Source of the DNA: Bacteriovoracaceae bacterium
GTDB lineage: Bacteria; Bdellovibrionota; UBA1018
Length of the DNA stretch: 8,460 nt
Assembly: GCA_947446835.1 (NCBI GenBank)
Contig: CANFHS010000102.1
Location: 1 to 8,460, forward strand
Direction of reading: 5' to 3'
In this document: piece by piece, positions 1-5,508 of the stretch
How positions within the stretch are numbered: position 1 is the first letter of the stretch
How the letters are laid out: the number at the start of each line of letters is the position of its first letter
Program-made: the position numbers and the translations under genes
The notes under the pieces: generated by a model
What the model saw: the letters and a program-made list of their open reading frames with translations, nothing else
Told to the model about the DNA's origin: nothing
Database searches by the model: none

Positions 1-123
1 GGTCCGCTTGGCCACTTCCAGGGCCTCCACGCCATGGATGCCCCGGCAAGCCCGGTTCACGGCATGAAGAATCTTTTCGATCTTAACGGACTCACGACTG
101 CCATCTCGCTTGACGACCTGCAT
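1..123 (-). CDS. nrdA: Ribonucleotide reductase large subunit, N-terminal ATP-cone (partial, runs off left edge)
   Basis: The reverse strand reads 41 codons from an ATG at 123 to the window edge with no stop. The protein begins MQVVKRDGSRESVKIEKIL and continues with an HAVNRAC stretch and a GVEALEVAKR stretch. This is the start of an ATP-cone, the nucleotide-binding regulatory domain at the N-terminus of ribonucleotide reductase large subunits, which reduce ribonucleotides to deoxyribonucleotides in the cytoplasm. The V-x-KRDG-x-RE-x-V and D/E-KI elements are the family hallmarks. The start is set by a GGGGGA ribosome binding site (complement of 131-136) seven bases upstream. NrdR also has an ATP-cone, but behind a zinc ribbon, which is absent here. 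Class I NrdA fits best. A class II (NrdJ) or class III (NrdD) enzyme cannot be excluded because the catalytic part lies outside the window. Confidence 0.72.
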   Translation of the reverse strand, partial: MQVVKRDGSRESVKIEKILHAVNRACRGIHGVEALEVAKRT

Positions 124-130
124 TACAAAC

Positions 131-136
131 TCCCCC
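131..136 (-). promoter_or_regulatory. Ribosome binding site of the ribonucleotide reductase gene
   Basis: On the minus strand GGGGGAG lies seven bases before the ATG at 123. It is the only strong purine-rich element near this start and supports it. Confidence 0.6.
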
Positions 137-183
137 AAATCTCTTTGAGAACGAACTCTTCCTTCAGGGAAAAAGAATTCCCT

Positions 184-326
184 CAGACCCAAAAGGGTCC
201 GAAAAAAGAGTGATGAACCTGCTTGACAGAGTCAGGACCGGTTTTGAGACCTTCCCGGTCTCCCTCTCACCGAATTCCTGCTCACATGACTGCAAACTTC
301 TAACCCTGAAGTTAAACCACCGGACC
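184..326 (-). promoter_or_regulatory. Structured 5' leader of nrdA, riboswitch-like candidate
   Basis: Read on the minus strand, this stretch contains several stems. One is a perfect 6-bp hairpin, GAGACC/GGTCTC, with loop GGGAA (246-262). Another is CGGACCC-TTTT-GGGTCTG (184-201; 7 bp with one G-T pair), directly preceded by six T. The segment CGGACC (196-201) can also pair with GGTCCG (321-326) or GGTCC (235-239), so the last hairpin competes with upstream pairing, as in an expression platform. Two segments, GGAATTCGGTGAGA and GTCCTGACTCTGTCAAG, loosely resemble conserved parts of the cobalamin riboswitch core, which is known upstream of B12-independent nrdAB genes in some bacteria. No proper B12 box is seen at the 3' side, so the class is unproven. 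The low G+C and absence of an ORF fit a regulatory leader. Confidence 0.35.
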
Positions 327-336
327 TCATTGTCAA
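309..336 (-). promoter_or_regulatory. Candidate sigma-70-type promoter for nrdA
   Basis: The minus strand has a perfect -35 hexamer TTGACA (331-336), then a 16-base spacer and a weak -10-like TAACTT (309-314). Transcription would start near 300 and leave a leader of about 180 bases before the ATG. A second possible -10, TATAGA (337-342), lies just upstream but has no good -35. If that upstream site is used, the full leader with GGTCCG (321-326) would be transcribed. No NrdR box pair was found. Confidence 0.4.
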
Positions 337-361
337 TCTATAGGGGCCCAGTTTTTTGAAC

Positions 362-401
362 CCCCAATAGGTTGGGGTGCCATGTTTGCGTCGCATCAAA
401 C
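362..401. repeat. Hairpin and palindrome upstream of the nrdA promoter
   Basis: Two inverted repeats sit just upstream of the candidate nrdA promoter. One is CCCCAA-TAGG-TTGGGG (362-377), a perfect 6-bp stem. The other is GTTTG-N8-CAAAC (384-401) containing the palindrome TGCG-T-CGCA (387-395). Neither is followed by a T-run, so terminators are unlikely. The second could be a regulator operator; the position relative to the promoter is the only support. Confidence 0.3.
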
Positions 402-472
402 GCTAACTCCCCGAATCAATGGTTCAATCATCAAATGACGCGCGTTTCAGGGGTGTGTCGCGACCCACTAAA

Positions 473-525
473 CGCTCTGCGTCAAAGAGCGACGCCTCGT
501 CCGGAGGGGGCCCGAACGAGGCGTC
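473..525 (-). terminator. Tandem hairpins downstream of htrA (possible transcription end)
   Basis: A perfect 10-bp inverted repeat, GACGCCTCGT (491-500) with ACGAGGCGTC (516-525) and a 15-base loop, is abutted by a second 6-bp hairpin, CGCTCT/AGAGCG (473-491). The position, 75-125 bases after the htrA stop and before the nrdA promoter, suits an htrA terminator or 3' stabiliser. There is no clean U-tract on the minus strand (only CTCTTTG follows), so this is not a canonical intrinsic terminator. The GCGTC and GACGC parts of the two stems (479-483, 491-495) can also pair with each other. Confidence 0.4.
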
Positions 526-564
526 AGCACTGGCCTTGAGGACGATTTCAAGACCGGTGGAACT

Positions 565-584
565 CCAGGAGCGCGGGCTCCTGG
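565..584 (-). terminator. Hairpin 14 bases after the htrA stop
   Basis: CCAGGAG (565-571) and CTCCTGG (578-584) form a perfect 7-bp stem around a six-base GC-rich loop. It begins 13 bases beyond the htrA stop codon. No T-run follows on either strand. It may protect the 3' end of the mRNA or act in Rho-dependent termination. Confidence 0.35.
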
Positions 585-597
585 TGTGGGGGAGGAA

Positions 598-1728
598 TCA
601 GCTGCTCGGCCGGTCGCCGAGCTTCACGCGAAGCTGCTGAACGTCGCCTCCGCGACGCACCTTGATCTCGACCTTTTCGCCAGCGGGAGTTCCCGCAACC
701 GCAGCGACGAGCTCCGACGGATTTCGCACCTTTTTGCCGGCAATTTCGAGGATCACGTCATAGGGCCGGATTCCGGCCTGGAACGCGGGTCCACCCAGAT
801 CCGCACGTCCGACCAGCGCGCCTTCGGTGTCCTCGGGCACTCCCAGTTGCTTGGCGATCTCGCGACGCATCGGCTCGATCTGGATTCCCAGGTACCCGCG
901 CGACACCTTGCCCTTGTCCTTGAGCTGACCCAGCACGGCTTTGACGCTGTTGATGGGAATGGCAAAGCCGATGCCCTGCGCGCGCGCGTCGATGGCGTTG
1001 TTGATGCCGATCACGTCGCCCTTGAGATTCACGAGCGGTCCCCCCGAGTTGCCCGGATTGATGGGAGCATCGGTCTGGAGGTAGCTGGCCAAAGGCATAT
1101 CAGGAGAAATACGCCCCTTGGCCGAGATGATTCCATGGGTCACCGAGTGGCCTTGGCCGAAGGGATTGCCCACGGCCATCACGTACTCGCCCACGTCGAG
1201 GGAGTCGGAGTTGCCCAGGTTCAAGGCCTTCAGGTCCTTGACGCCCTTGACCTGAAGGACCGCCACATCGAGCTCCGGATCGGCCCCCACCTTCTTGGCC
1301 GTCACCGGCTCTTCCGCGGGATTCTCGGTGAACTTGACCTTGATCTCGTCCGCGTTGGCGATGACGTGATTGTTCGTCAGGATGAGGCCGCTCGAGTCGA
1401 TGACAAAGCCCGTGCCGAGCGAGACCGGCTGGAGGCCCGCCTGGCCCGAGCGGGGCCCGGGCCGTCCCCGCGGAGCCATCCCGACATCGCCCTCAGGGTC
1501 CACCCCGAAAAAGTGGCGGAAGAACTCGTCCGGCGCCCCGCGGAACTGGCGCGACCGGGGATTGGCGAACGTGAAGATGTTCACCACCGACGGCACCACC
1601 TGACGCGAGGTCTCGACAAAGACATTGGGATTCGAAGGCGGTGGCAATGCCCAAGTGGAAGGCGAACCTCCCGCAGCCAGCAAACCCGCCATCCCCAGTG
1701 CCATCCAACCGGTCTGATTCAGTTTCAT
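598..1728 (-). CDS. htrA: HtrA/Deg-type periplasmic serine protease with one PDZ domain
   Basis: This 376-residue protein begins with a signal peptide (basic start, hydrophobic residues 7-20, likely cleavage after TWA-27), so it should act in the periplasm degrading or holding misfolded envelope proteins. The trypsin-like domain (about 35-265) has the full catalytic triad: His121 in TNNHVI, Asp154 in ELDVAVL and Ser228 in GNSGGPL. A Deg-type loop containing DEFFRHFFG (67-75) precedes it. One PDZ domain (about 275-372; GYLGIQ, then FQAGIRPYDVI) closes the protein. DegP and DegQ have two PDZ domains and about 450 residues, so this form is DegS-like in layout, but it has a cleavable signal rather than a clear anchor. 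The start has no good ribosome binding site (GTCTGGTTTC precedes it), yet the signal peptide begins exactly there. The DUF983 gene ends 81 bases upstream on the same strand. Confidence 0.95.
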   Translation of the reverse strand: MKLNQTGWMALGMAGLLAAGGSPSTWALPPPSNPNVFVETSRQVVPSVVNIFTFANPRSRQFRGAPDEFFRHFFGVDPEGDVGMAPRGRPGPRSGQAGLQPVSLGTGFVIDSSGLILTNNHVIANADEIKVKFTENPAEEPVTAKKVGADPELDVAVLQVKGVKDLKALNLGNSDSLDVGEYVMAVGNPFGQGHSVTHGIISAKGRISPDMPLASYLQTDAPINPGNSGGPLVNLKGDVIGINNAIDARAQGIGFAIPINSVKAVLGQLKDKGKVSRGYLGIQIEPMRREIAKQLGVPEDTEGALVGRADLGGPAFQAGIRPYDVILEIAGKKVRNPSELVAAVAGTPAGEKVEIKVRRGGDVQQLRVKLGDRPSS

Positions 1729-1809
1729 GAAACCAGACTAAGGGACGGTGGGTTAAAGCCGCATGAAAGCAGGATTAAAACTCATTCATCCCGCATCATT
1801 TTGCGCGCA

Positions 1810-2139
1810 TCACTCCCGGTCATCGATCTGGTCGGCCAGCTGGATCCACGCCAGTCGCGAGAACCGGAACAGCACCGGATTCATGGCCAGGACCTGGAGC
1901 ACGGGCAAGCCCACGATGGCGGGCAGGGATGCGTCCAGGAAGAAAACCAGGGCCACCAGCGTCGGTAACATCGAAAAAATGCCCAGCACGTAGCTGAACA
2001 CCATGGCGCCCAGGAAAAACCCCTCCTCCCGCCCAAAACGATGGCCGCAGGCAGGACATTTTTCGTTCATCGCGTAAAAACCCGTGAAGATCTTTCCTCG
2101 GCGGCAACGGGGGCACAAATTGGAGAAAATACGCCACAT
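1810..2139 (-). CDS. DUF983 family zinc-ribbon membrane protein
   Basis: This 109-residue protein opens with a zinc ribbon of two cysteine pairs, CPRC (9-12) and CPAC (28-31, followed by GHRF). Two hydrophobic segments follow (about 41-68 and 72-92). The order 'CPRC-RRGKIFTGF ... NEKCPACGH' then two membrane spans is typical of the DUF983 family, whose role is unknown. The ATG at 2139 gives the usual family start but has only a weak ribosome binding site. An in-frame GTG at 2178 would add 13 residues (including CAPKC) and sits behind a strong GAGGGG tract. The C-terminus is short and polar. It is divergent from the exported-protein gene at 2224 and lies upstream of htrA on the same strand, possibly co-transcribed. 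No biochemical function is claimed. Confidence 0.85.
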   Translation of the reverse strand: MWRIFSNLCPRCRRGKIFTGFYAMNEKCPACGHRFGREEGFFLGAMVFSYVLGIFSMLPTLVALVFFLDASLPAIVGLPVLQVLAMNPVLFRFSRLAWIQLADQIDDRE

Positions 2140-2223
2140 GCGCCCCGGATCATCGCACTTTGGCGCACACTCGTCCACGATCCCCCCCTCGCCCCGGCCG
2201 TGTTCCTGGGGTAGGGTCGGGGC
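2140..2223. promoter_or_regulatory. Divergent spacer between DUF983 and the exported-protein gene
   Basis: This 84-base GC-rich spacer must carry the start signals for both directions, but no convincing -35/-10 pair is visible on either strand. It contains a run of seven C (2182-2188), which on the minus strand forms a GAGGGGGGG ribosome-binding-like tract before an in-frame GTG at 2178. A G-rich stretch, GGGG-TA-GGG-TC-GGGG (2208-2222), lies next to the ATG at 2224. Confidence 0.35.
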
Positions 2224-2514
2224 ATGAAACACTCGTTCCTGCTGACCGCCGTTGCCCTGCTGGCCTCCGTTCCGGCCTTTGCCGCCACCTCCATTGTGGA
2301 GGGACAGGTGGCCAAGATCGTTGCCGAGAAGAAGGAAATCTACGTCGAAGCCCAGGGGCAGAAGCACGAGTACTACTTCGACTCCTACACCTCGGTGTTC
2401 CGCAAAGGGTCGCCCGTGGACTTCAAGGAGCTCCAGGTGGGCATGAAGGTGAAAGTGACTGCCGACAAGAAGGGCAAGCGCTTGCAGCCCAAGGAAGTCG
2501 AGATCCTGGAGTAA
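2224..2514 (+). CDS. Small exported protein, OB-fold-like, function unknown
   Basis: This 96-residue protein has a classic signal peptide (MKHSF, hydrophobic 5-16, likely cleavage after AFA-20), leaving about 76 residues in the periplasm. The mature part alternates short beta-strand-like segments with charged turns: SIVEGQVAKIV, KEIYVEA, HEYYFD, and a final GMKVKVTADKKGKRLQPKEVEIL. The G-x-V start and 'L-x-x-G-x-x-V-x-V ... A/P-x-x-V-x-I' ending resemble small OB-like barrels such as the DUF5666 type; this is a pattern impression. The mature part is lysine-rich and lacks cysteine, so there is no obvious metal or redox site. A G-rich stretch (2208-2222) precedes the ATG. The DUF2231 gene starts 12 bases after its stop, so the two are very likely co-transcribed. 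Confidence 0.8.
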   Translation: MKHSFLLTAVALLASVPAFAATSIVEGQVAKIVAEKKEIYVEAQGQKHEYYFDSYTSVFRKGSPVDFKELQVGMKVKVTADKKGKRLQPKEVEILE

Positions 2515-2526
2515 GGGGCCGCGTCC

Positions 2527-3024
2527 ATGGCGACTCCCACGGCGACTCCCATCCCGAGCCTCTGGCGTACCGAGCTGCTGCATCCGCCCGTGGTTCACTT
2601 CACGGTGGCGCTGCTGGCGGTGGCAGCAGGACTGCGCGCCTTGGCGCTCATTCCGGCCCTGGAGCGGCGCTTTCCGTTCCTCAGCAATGCGGCCCGGCTG
2701 AACCTGCTGCTTGGGGTCGTGGCGGCCTGGGTTTCGCTCTGGACAGGTGAAGGCGCCGAGGACGTGGTGAACCGCCTGATCTGCGACCCGACCGCCACCC
2801 ATCGCCACAGCGAGTGGGCCGAGTGGACCACCTACGTGGCCACGGCCGCCCTGGTGGGAGAACTGGTCAGCCTGCGGCTCAGGCGCTGGGGCTGGGTGGC
2901 TGCCGCGCTGGGCATTTCAGCGGGCGCCCTGGTGCTCGTGACCGGCCACAAGGGAGCCGAGCTCGTCTTCCAGCAGGGAGCCGGCGTTTACCGTCCGAGC
3001 CCGGGCTGCCAGGAGTTCGAGTAA
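2527..3024 (+). CDS. DUF2231 family membrane protein
   Basis: This 165-residue protein has four hydrophobic segments (about 23-45, 57-73, 102-115, 122-140). It carries the marks of the DUF2231 family: LHPPVVHF near the first span (His19, His24), a WTGEGAE turn after the second (72-78), a histidine-containing loop before the third (His92, His94), and the C-terminal TGHKGAELVFQQGAGV stretch (139-154). Its role is unknown; the conserved histidines near membrane spans could bind a metal or haem, which is inference. The ATG follows an AAGGGG ribosome binding site eight bases upstream (2513-2518) that overlaps the stop of the preceding gene. Residues 2-9 (ATPTATPI) come from a tandem 12-base duplication. 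It ends 27 bases before the end of the convergent mgtE gene. Confidence 0.85.
   Translation: MATPTATPIPSLWRTELLHPPVVHFTVALLAVAAGLRALALIPALERRFPFLSNAARLNLLLGVVAAWVSLWTGEGAEDVVNRLICDPTATHRHSEWAEWTTYVATAALVGELVSLRLRRWGWVAAALGISAGALVLVTGHKGAELVFQQGAGVYRPSPGCQEFE
2529..2552 (+). repeat. Tandem 12-base duplication at the DUF2231 start
   Basis: The 12 bases at 2529-2540 are repeated at 2541-2552 with one difference in the last base. They lie in frame and encode ATPT then ATPI directly after the initiator Met. This looks like a recent slippage duplication in a tolerant N-terminal tail. Confidence 0.7.
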
Positions 3025-3051
3025 CGCCTCGATGGGTGACCGCCGGCGGGC

Positions 3052-4401
3052 CTAGAGCAGCGTCCCGCCCAGGATGAGGCTTGCCACCGAGAAGTAGATG
3101 ATCAGTCCGGTCACGTCGACGATCGTGGCCACAAACGGCGCCGAGGCGCTGGCCGGGTCAAAGCCAAGTTTCCGCAGCAGGAAGGGAAGCATGGAACCTG
3201 CCAGGGTTCCCCACAGCACCACGCCCACGAGGCTTGCCGAGACCGAAGCCGCGACCAGCGCGTAGTGGTCGCCGTAAAGCGTCTTCCGCGCGGGCCAGAT
3301 CAGGATGCGCAGCAGGCCGATCAAGCCCAGGATCGCGCCCAGGGTGATGCCGGAGGCGCACTCGCGCATGAACACCCGCCACCAGTCCTTGATCCTGACC
3401 TCGCCCAGCGCCATGGCTCGGATGATGAGGGTCGTGGCCTGGGAGCCCGAGTTTCCACCACTGGAGATGATGAGCGGGATGAAGAGCGCCAGCACCACGG
3501 CGCGCTCGATTTCCTTGGAGAAGTAGCCCATGGCGGTGGCCGTGAACATTTCGCCCACGAACAGGATGGTGAGCCAACCCGCGCGCTTGCGGATCATTTC
3601 CAGGAAAGAGATCTGGAAATAGGGCGCGTCCAAGGCCTCGGTACCGCCCATCTTCTGGAAGTCCTCGGTGGCCTCTTCCTGGACGACGGTCACGATGTCG
3701 TCGACCGTGACGATGCCCTTCATGTGGCCTTCGGCATCCACCACGGGCATGGCGGTCAGGTCGTTCTGCGAAAAGATGCGCGACACTTCCTCCTGGTCCA
3801 TGTCGTCCGGGATGACCTTGAGATCAGTCTCCATGATTTCGCGCACGCGGCGATCCGGCGGCGCCGAGAAGATCTGGCGGAACGAGGCCACCCCGAGCAG
3901 CTTCTGCTCGGAGTCCAGGACATAGGCGTAATAGATGGTCTCGACGTGGGTCTTGGCCTGCTGGCGCAGGTAGGTGATGGCCTCGTCGACCTCCATCTCG
4001 GGACGAAGCCGGACAAAGCGGGAGTTCATCAGGCCACCCGCCTCGTCCTCGGCGTAGGCCATCAGGGCGGTCACCTCGCGCCGGGTGATGTCGTCCAGGA
4101 GCGCCAGCATCCAGGAGCGCTCCTCGAAGTTCAGCTCCTGAAGCAGGTCGGCCGCATCGTCGGGCGCCAGCAGCCGGATCCAGGTCCGCTTCTCGACGGG
4201 CGAGATCTCGTGGAGCACTTCGGCCTGGTCGGCAGCTCCCATGGCCAGGAACAGGTCCTCGGCGTCCGAACGCTGCAGGCCGTGGAAGGCCAGGCTGCGT
4301 TCGGCGGCGCTCATGGCGGGCCAGGCTTGCAGGAGCGCGTCCACGGAGTGGAGGGGATTTTCCTGATCGGGCCGGATCTGCTCCGGTATTTGGGTTTCCA
4401 C
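3052..4401 (-). CDS. mgtE: MgtE magnesium transporter
   Basis: This 449-residue inner-membrane protein shows the full MgtE plan. An N-terminal helical domain carries LAPDDAADLLQEL (about 79-91) and ends in AEDEAGGLM (117-125). Two CBS domains (about 128-245, with AMPVVDAEGHMKGIVTVDD near 217-235) sense cytosolic Mg2+. Five membrane spans follow from about 275, with the signature SSGGNSGSQATTLIIRA (about 313-329) and an acidic pore residue in VATIVDVTGLIIYF (Asp429). It should conduct Mg2+ inward and close when cytosolic Mg2+ is high. I chose the GTG at 4401 because GGAGG (4406-4410) lies four bases upstream and it gives the usual length. A longer GTG start at 4437 would add 12 residues but has no ribosome binding site. 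The 45-base spacer upstream has no M-box or other Mg2+ leader; the gene is probably co-transcribed with the exported-protein gene before it. Confidence 0.96.
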   Translation of the reverse strand: METQIPEQIRPDQENPLHSVDALLQAWPAMSAAERSLAFHGLQRSDAEDLFLAMGAADQAEVLHEISPVEKRTWIRLLAPDDAADLLQELNFEERSWMLALLDDITRREVTALMAYAEDEAGGLMNSRFVRLRPEMEVDEAITYLRQQAKTHVETIYYAYVLDSEQKLLGVASFRQIFSAPPDRRVREIMETDLKVIPDDMDQEEVSRIFSQNDLTAMPVVDAEGHMKGIVTVDDIVTVVQEEATEDFQKMGGTEALDAPYFQISFLEMIRKRAGWLTILFVGEMFTATAMGYFSKEIERAVVLALFIPLIISSGGNSGSQATTLIIRAMALGEVRIKDWWRVFMRECASGITLGAILGLIGLLRILIWPARKTLYGDHYALVAASVSASLVGVVLWGTLAGSMLPFLLRKLGFDPASASAPFVATIVDVTGLIIYFSVASLILGGTLL

Positions 4402-4405
4402 GCGA

Positions 4406-4410
4406 CCTCC
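4406..4410 (-). promoter_or_regulatory. Ribosome binding site deciding the mgtE start
   Basis: GGAGG on the minus strand, four bases before the GTG at 4401, selects this start over the in-frame GTG at 4437. Confidence 0.65.
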
Positions 4411-4446
4411 AGGTGACCGTTCTTGACGCGCGCCCACTCTAAACGA

Positions 4447-5457
4447 TCAGTAGAAAAGCGAAAAGCCCAGGCTCGCGGATTTTGCAATGACCTGGGATCC
4501 CGAGAGCGCGATCCGCAGGTCGGTGAGGTCGAGCGACAGCGCCCAGGGCCGCGAGCCCGGACGCCTGCGCGTGTAGCCGAGCCCCAGGGCCAGCTCCCGG
4601 TTCGACAGGGCCAGGACCGAAAGCTTGTCGGTGATGAGGGCCCACTTCACGGAGCCGCGCAGCTCATCGCCCGAAGGCAGCGCCTTCTGGAGCGAGGGCA
4701 GGAGCTGGGGACCTGCCAGGTTCACGAACCCCAGGGCCTGGGACGGACTCGGAGCGCTCACGGCAGTCGTGGTGTAATGAACGCCACCCGAGACCAGGAG
4801 CTTCCAGGGGCTTTGAAGCCAGAGAGGCCGGTATCCCGCGAGAGCATCGACCCCGATGAAACGCAGGACGGCCTCCTGGTTCCGCGAAACCGGAAGGAGC
4901 GTGGCAAAGAGGTCGCCCTGGAGGCTCCAGCTGCCGGGCTGAAGATCAAGCGTGGCGCCCAGCCTGCCGGTGAGGTTCAGGGCCGAATAATCGGCAAAAC
5001 CGGTCTGCCGGTAATCCAGGAACGAAATTCCAAGCCCGGGCTCAAGCCGGAAACCGCCCCCGCCTGACTCGAAGTCGGCCACCTTCCGGGCCCACGCCTC
5101 GGGGGTGATTTCGAGGGTCAGGGTTTCGGCCAGGACCTCGCCGTAAGGACTCACTGCATTGAGCTTGAGGAGGTACTTGCCGGGCCTGGGGACCGAAAAC
5201 GGGATCCGGACCTGGCCCCCCGGGTCGGCCCTCAGGGACTCGTTGCGGTAAACCAGGCTCCACTCGGGCCTGAGAAGCCGGATCAGGAAAGCGCCCTCCA
5301 GGCGGTAGCCCGTCTGGGAAAGCTTCCTGACCGAAAGCTCGGGCTCAGCCTGGGTGCGCTCCATCACCGCCGAAACCGGCGTCGACGCGCCAGGCGGAGC
5401 GGCCTCGGCGCCAGCCGTCATGGCCAATAAAAGGAGGAAGGCGAGCAGGAGCCTCAT
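4447..5457 (-). CDS. Exported protein with Ig-like N-terminal region and probable outer-membrane beta-barrel
   Basis: I do not recognise this 336-residue protein as a named family. It begins with a clear signal peptide (MRLLLAFLLLLAM, likely cleavage after AEA-19). Residues about 40-118 look like an Ig-like beta-sandwich (alternating strands, PGKYLLKLNAVSPYG, then TLTLEI). From about 135 to the end, alternating hydrophobic and aromatic strands appear (FRLEPGLGISFLDYR, GRLGATLDLQPGSWSLQGDLFATL, WKLLVSGGVHYTTT, ELALGLGYTRRRPG, RPWALSLDLTDLRIAL). It ends in ASLGFSLFY, a C-terminal aromatic as in outer-membrane barrels, so I infer an 8-10 strand barrel with a periplasmic or surface Ig-like domain. 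The start fits the signal peptide but has a poor ribosome binding site. It ends 45 bases before mgtE on the same strand and diverges from the YfhO-like gene across a 51-base spacer. Confidence 0.8.
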   Translation of the reverse strand: MRLLLAFLLLLAMTAGAEAAPPGASTPVSAVMERTQAEPELSVRKLSQTGYRLEGAFLIRLLRPEWSLVYRNESLRADPGGQVRIPFSVPRPGKYLLKLNAVSPYGEVLAETLTLEITPEAWARKVADFESGGGGFRLEPGLGISFLDYRQTGFADYSALNLTGRLGATLDLQPGSWSLQGDLFATLLPVSRNQEAVLRFIGVDALAGYRPLWLQSPWKLLVSGGVHYTTTAVSAPSPSQALGFVNLAGPQLLPSLQKALPSGDELRGSVKWALITDKLSVLALSNRELALGLGYTRRRPGSRPWALSLDLTDLRIALSGSQVIAKSASLGFSLFY

Positions 5458-5494
5458 CCAGAAAAGGGTAACCTGCCCAAGCCGCCGCTTCTAT

Positions 5495-5500
5495 GGGAGA
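5495..5500 (+). promoter_or_regulatory. Ribosome binding site deciding the YfhO-like gene start
   Basis: GGGAGA eight bases before the GTG at 5509 supports that start. The frame stays open upstream to a TAA at 5428-5430, but holds no ATG, GTG or TTG there. The ATG at 5507 is out of frame. Confidence 0.55.
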
Positions 5501-5508
5501 ATCCGGAT

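Noticed and set aside
344..356. GGGCCC followed by a T-run on the plus strand as a terminator
   Set aside because: GGGCCC has no loop and no gene ends upstream on the plus strand.
419..640. 73-codon plus-strand open frame in the nrdA-htrA gap
   Set aside because: It has no ribosome binding site, overlaps the hairpins and runs into the antisense of htrA; the protein is Ser/Arg-rich with no features.
586..1968. 460-codon open frame on the plus strand opposite htrA
   Set aside because: It is antisense to a gene with a complete catalytic triad; the translation is His/Arg/Asp-rich without domains, a common shadow in GC-rich DNA.
1810..2808. 332-residue reading of the DUF983 frame from 2808
   Set aside because: The extra N-terminal part runs antisense through the exported-protein and DUF2231 genes and is compositionally odd; only the last 109 residues match a family.
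3040..3049. CCGCCGGCGG palindrome between the convergent DUF2231 and mgtE genes
   Set aside because: It is a loop-less 10-base palindrome without a T-run, so not a supportable terminator.
3265..4416. 383-codon open frame opposite mgtE
   Set aside because: Shadow of the well-supported mgtE; its sequence is low-complexity His/Gly/Asp-rich and has no start signals.
4402..4446. Possible Mg2+-sensing M-box leader before mgtE
   Set aside because: The spacer is only 45 bases and holds no stem set of the required size.
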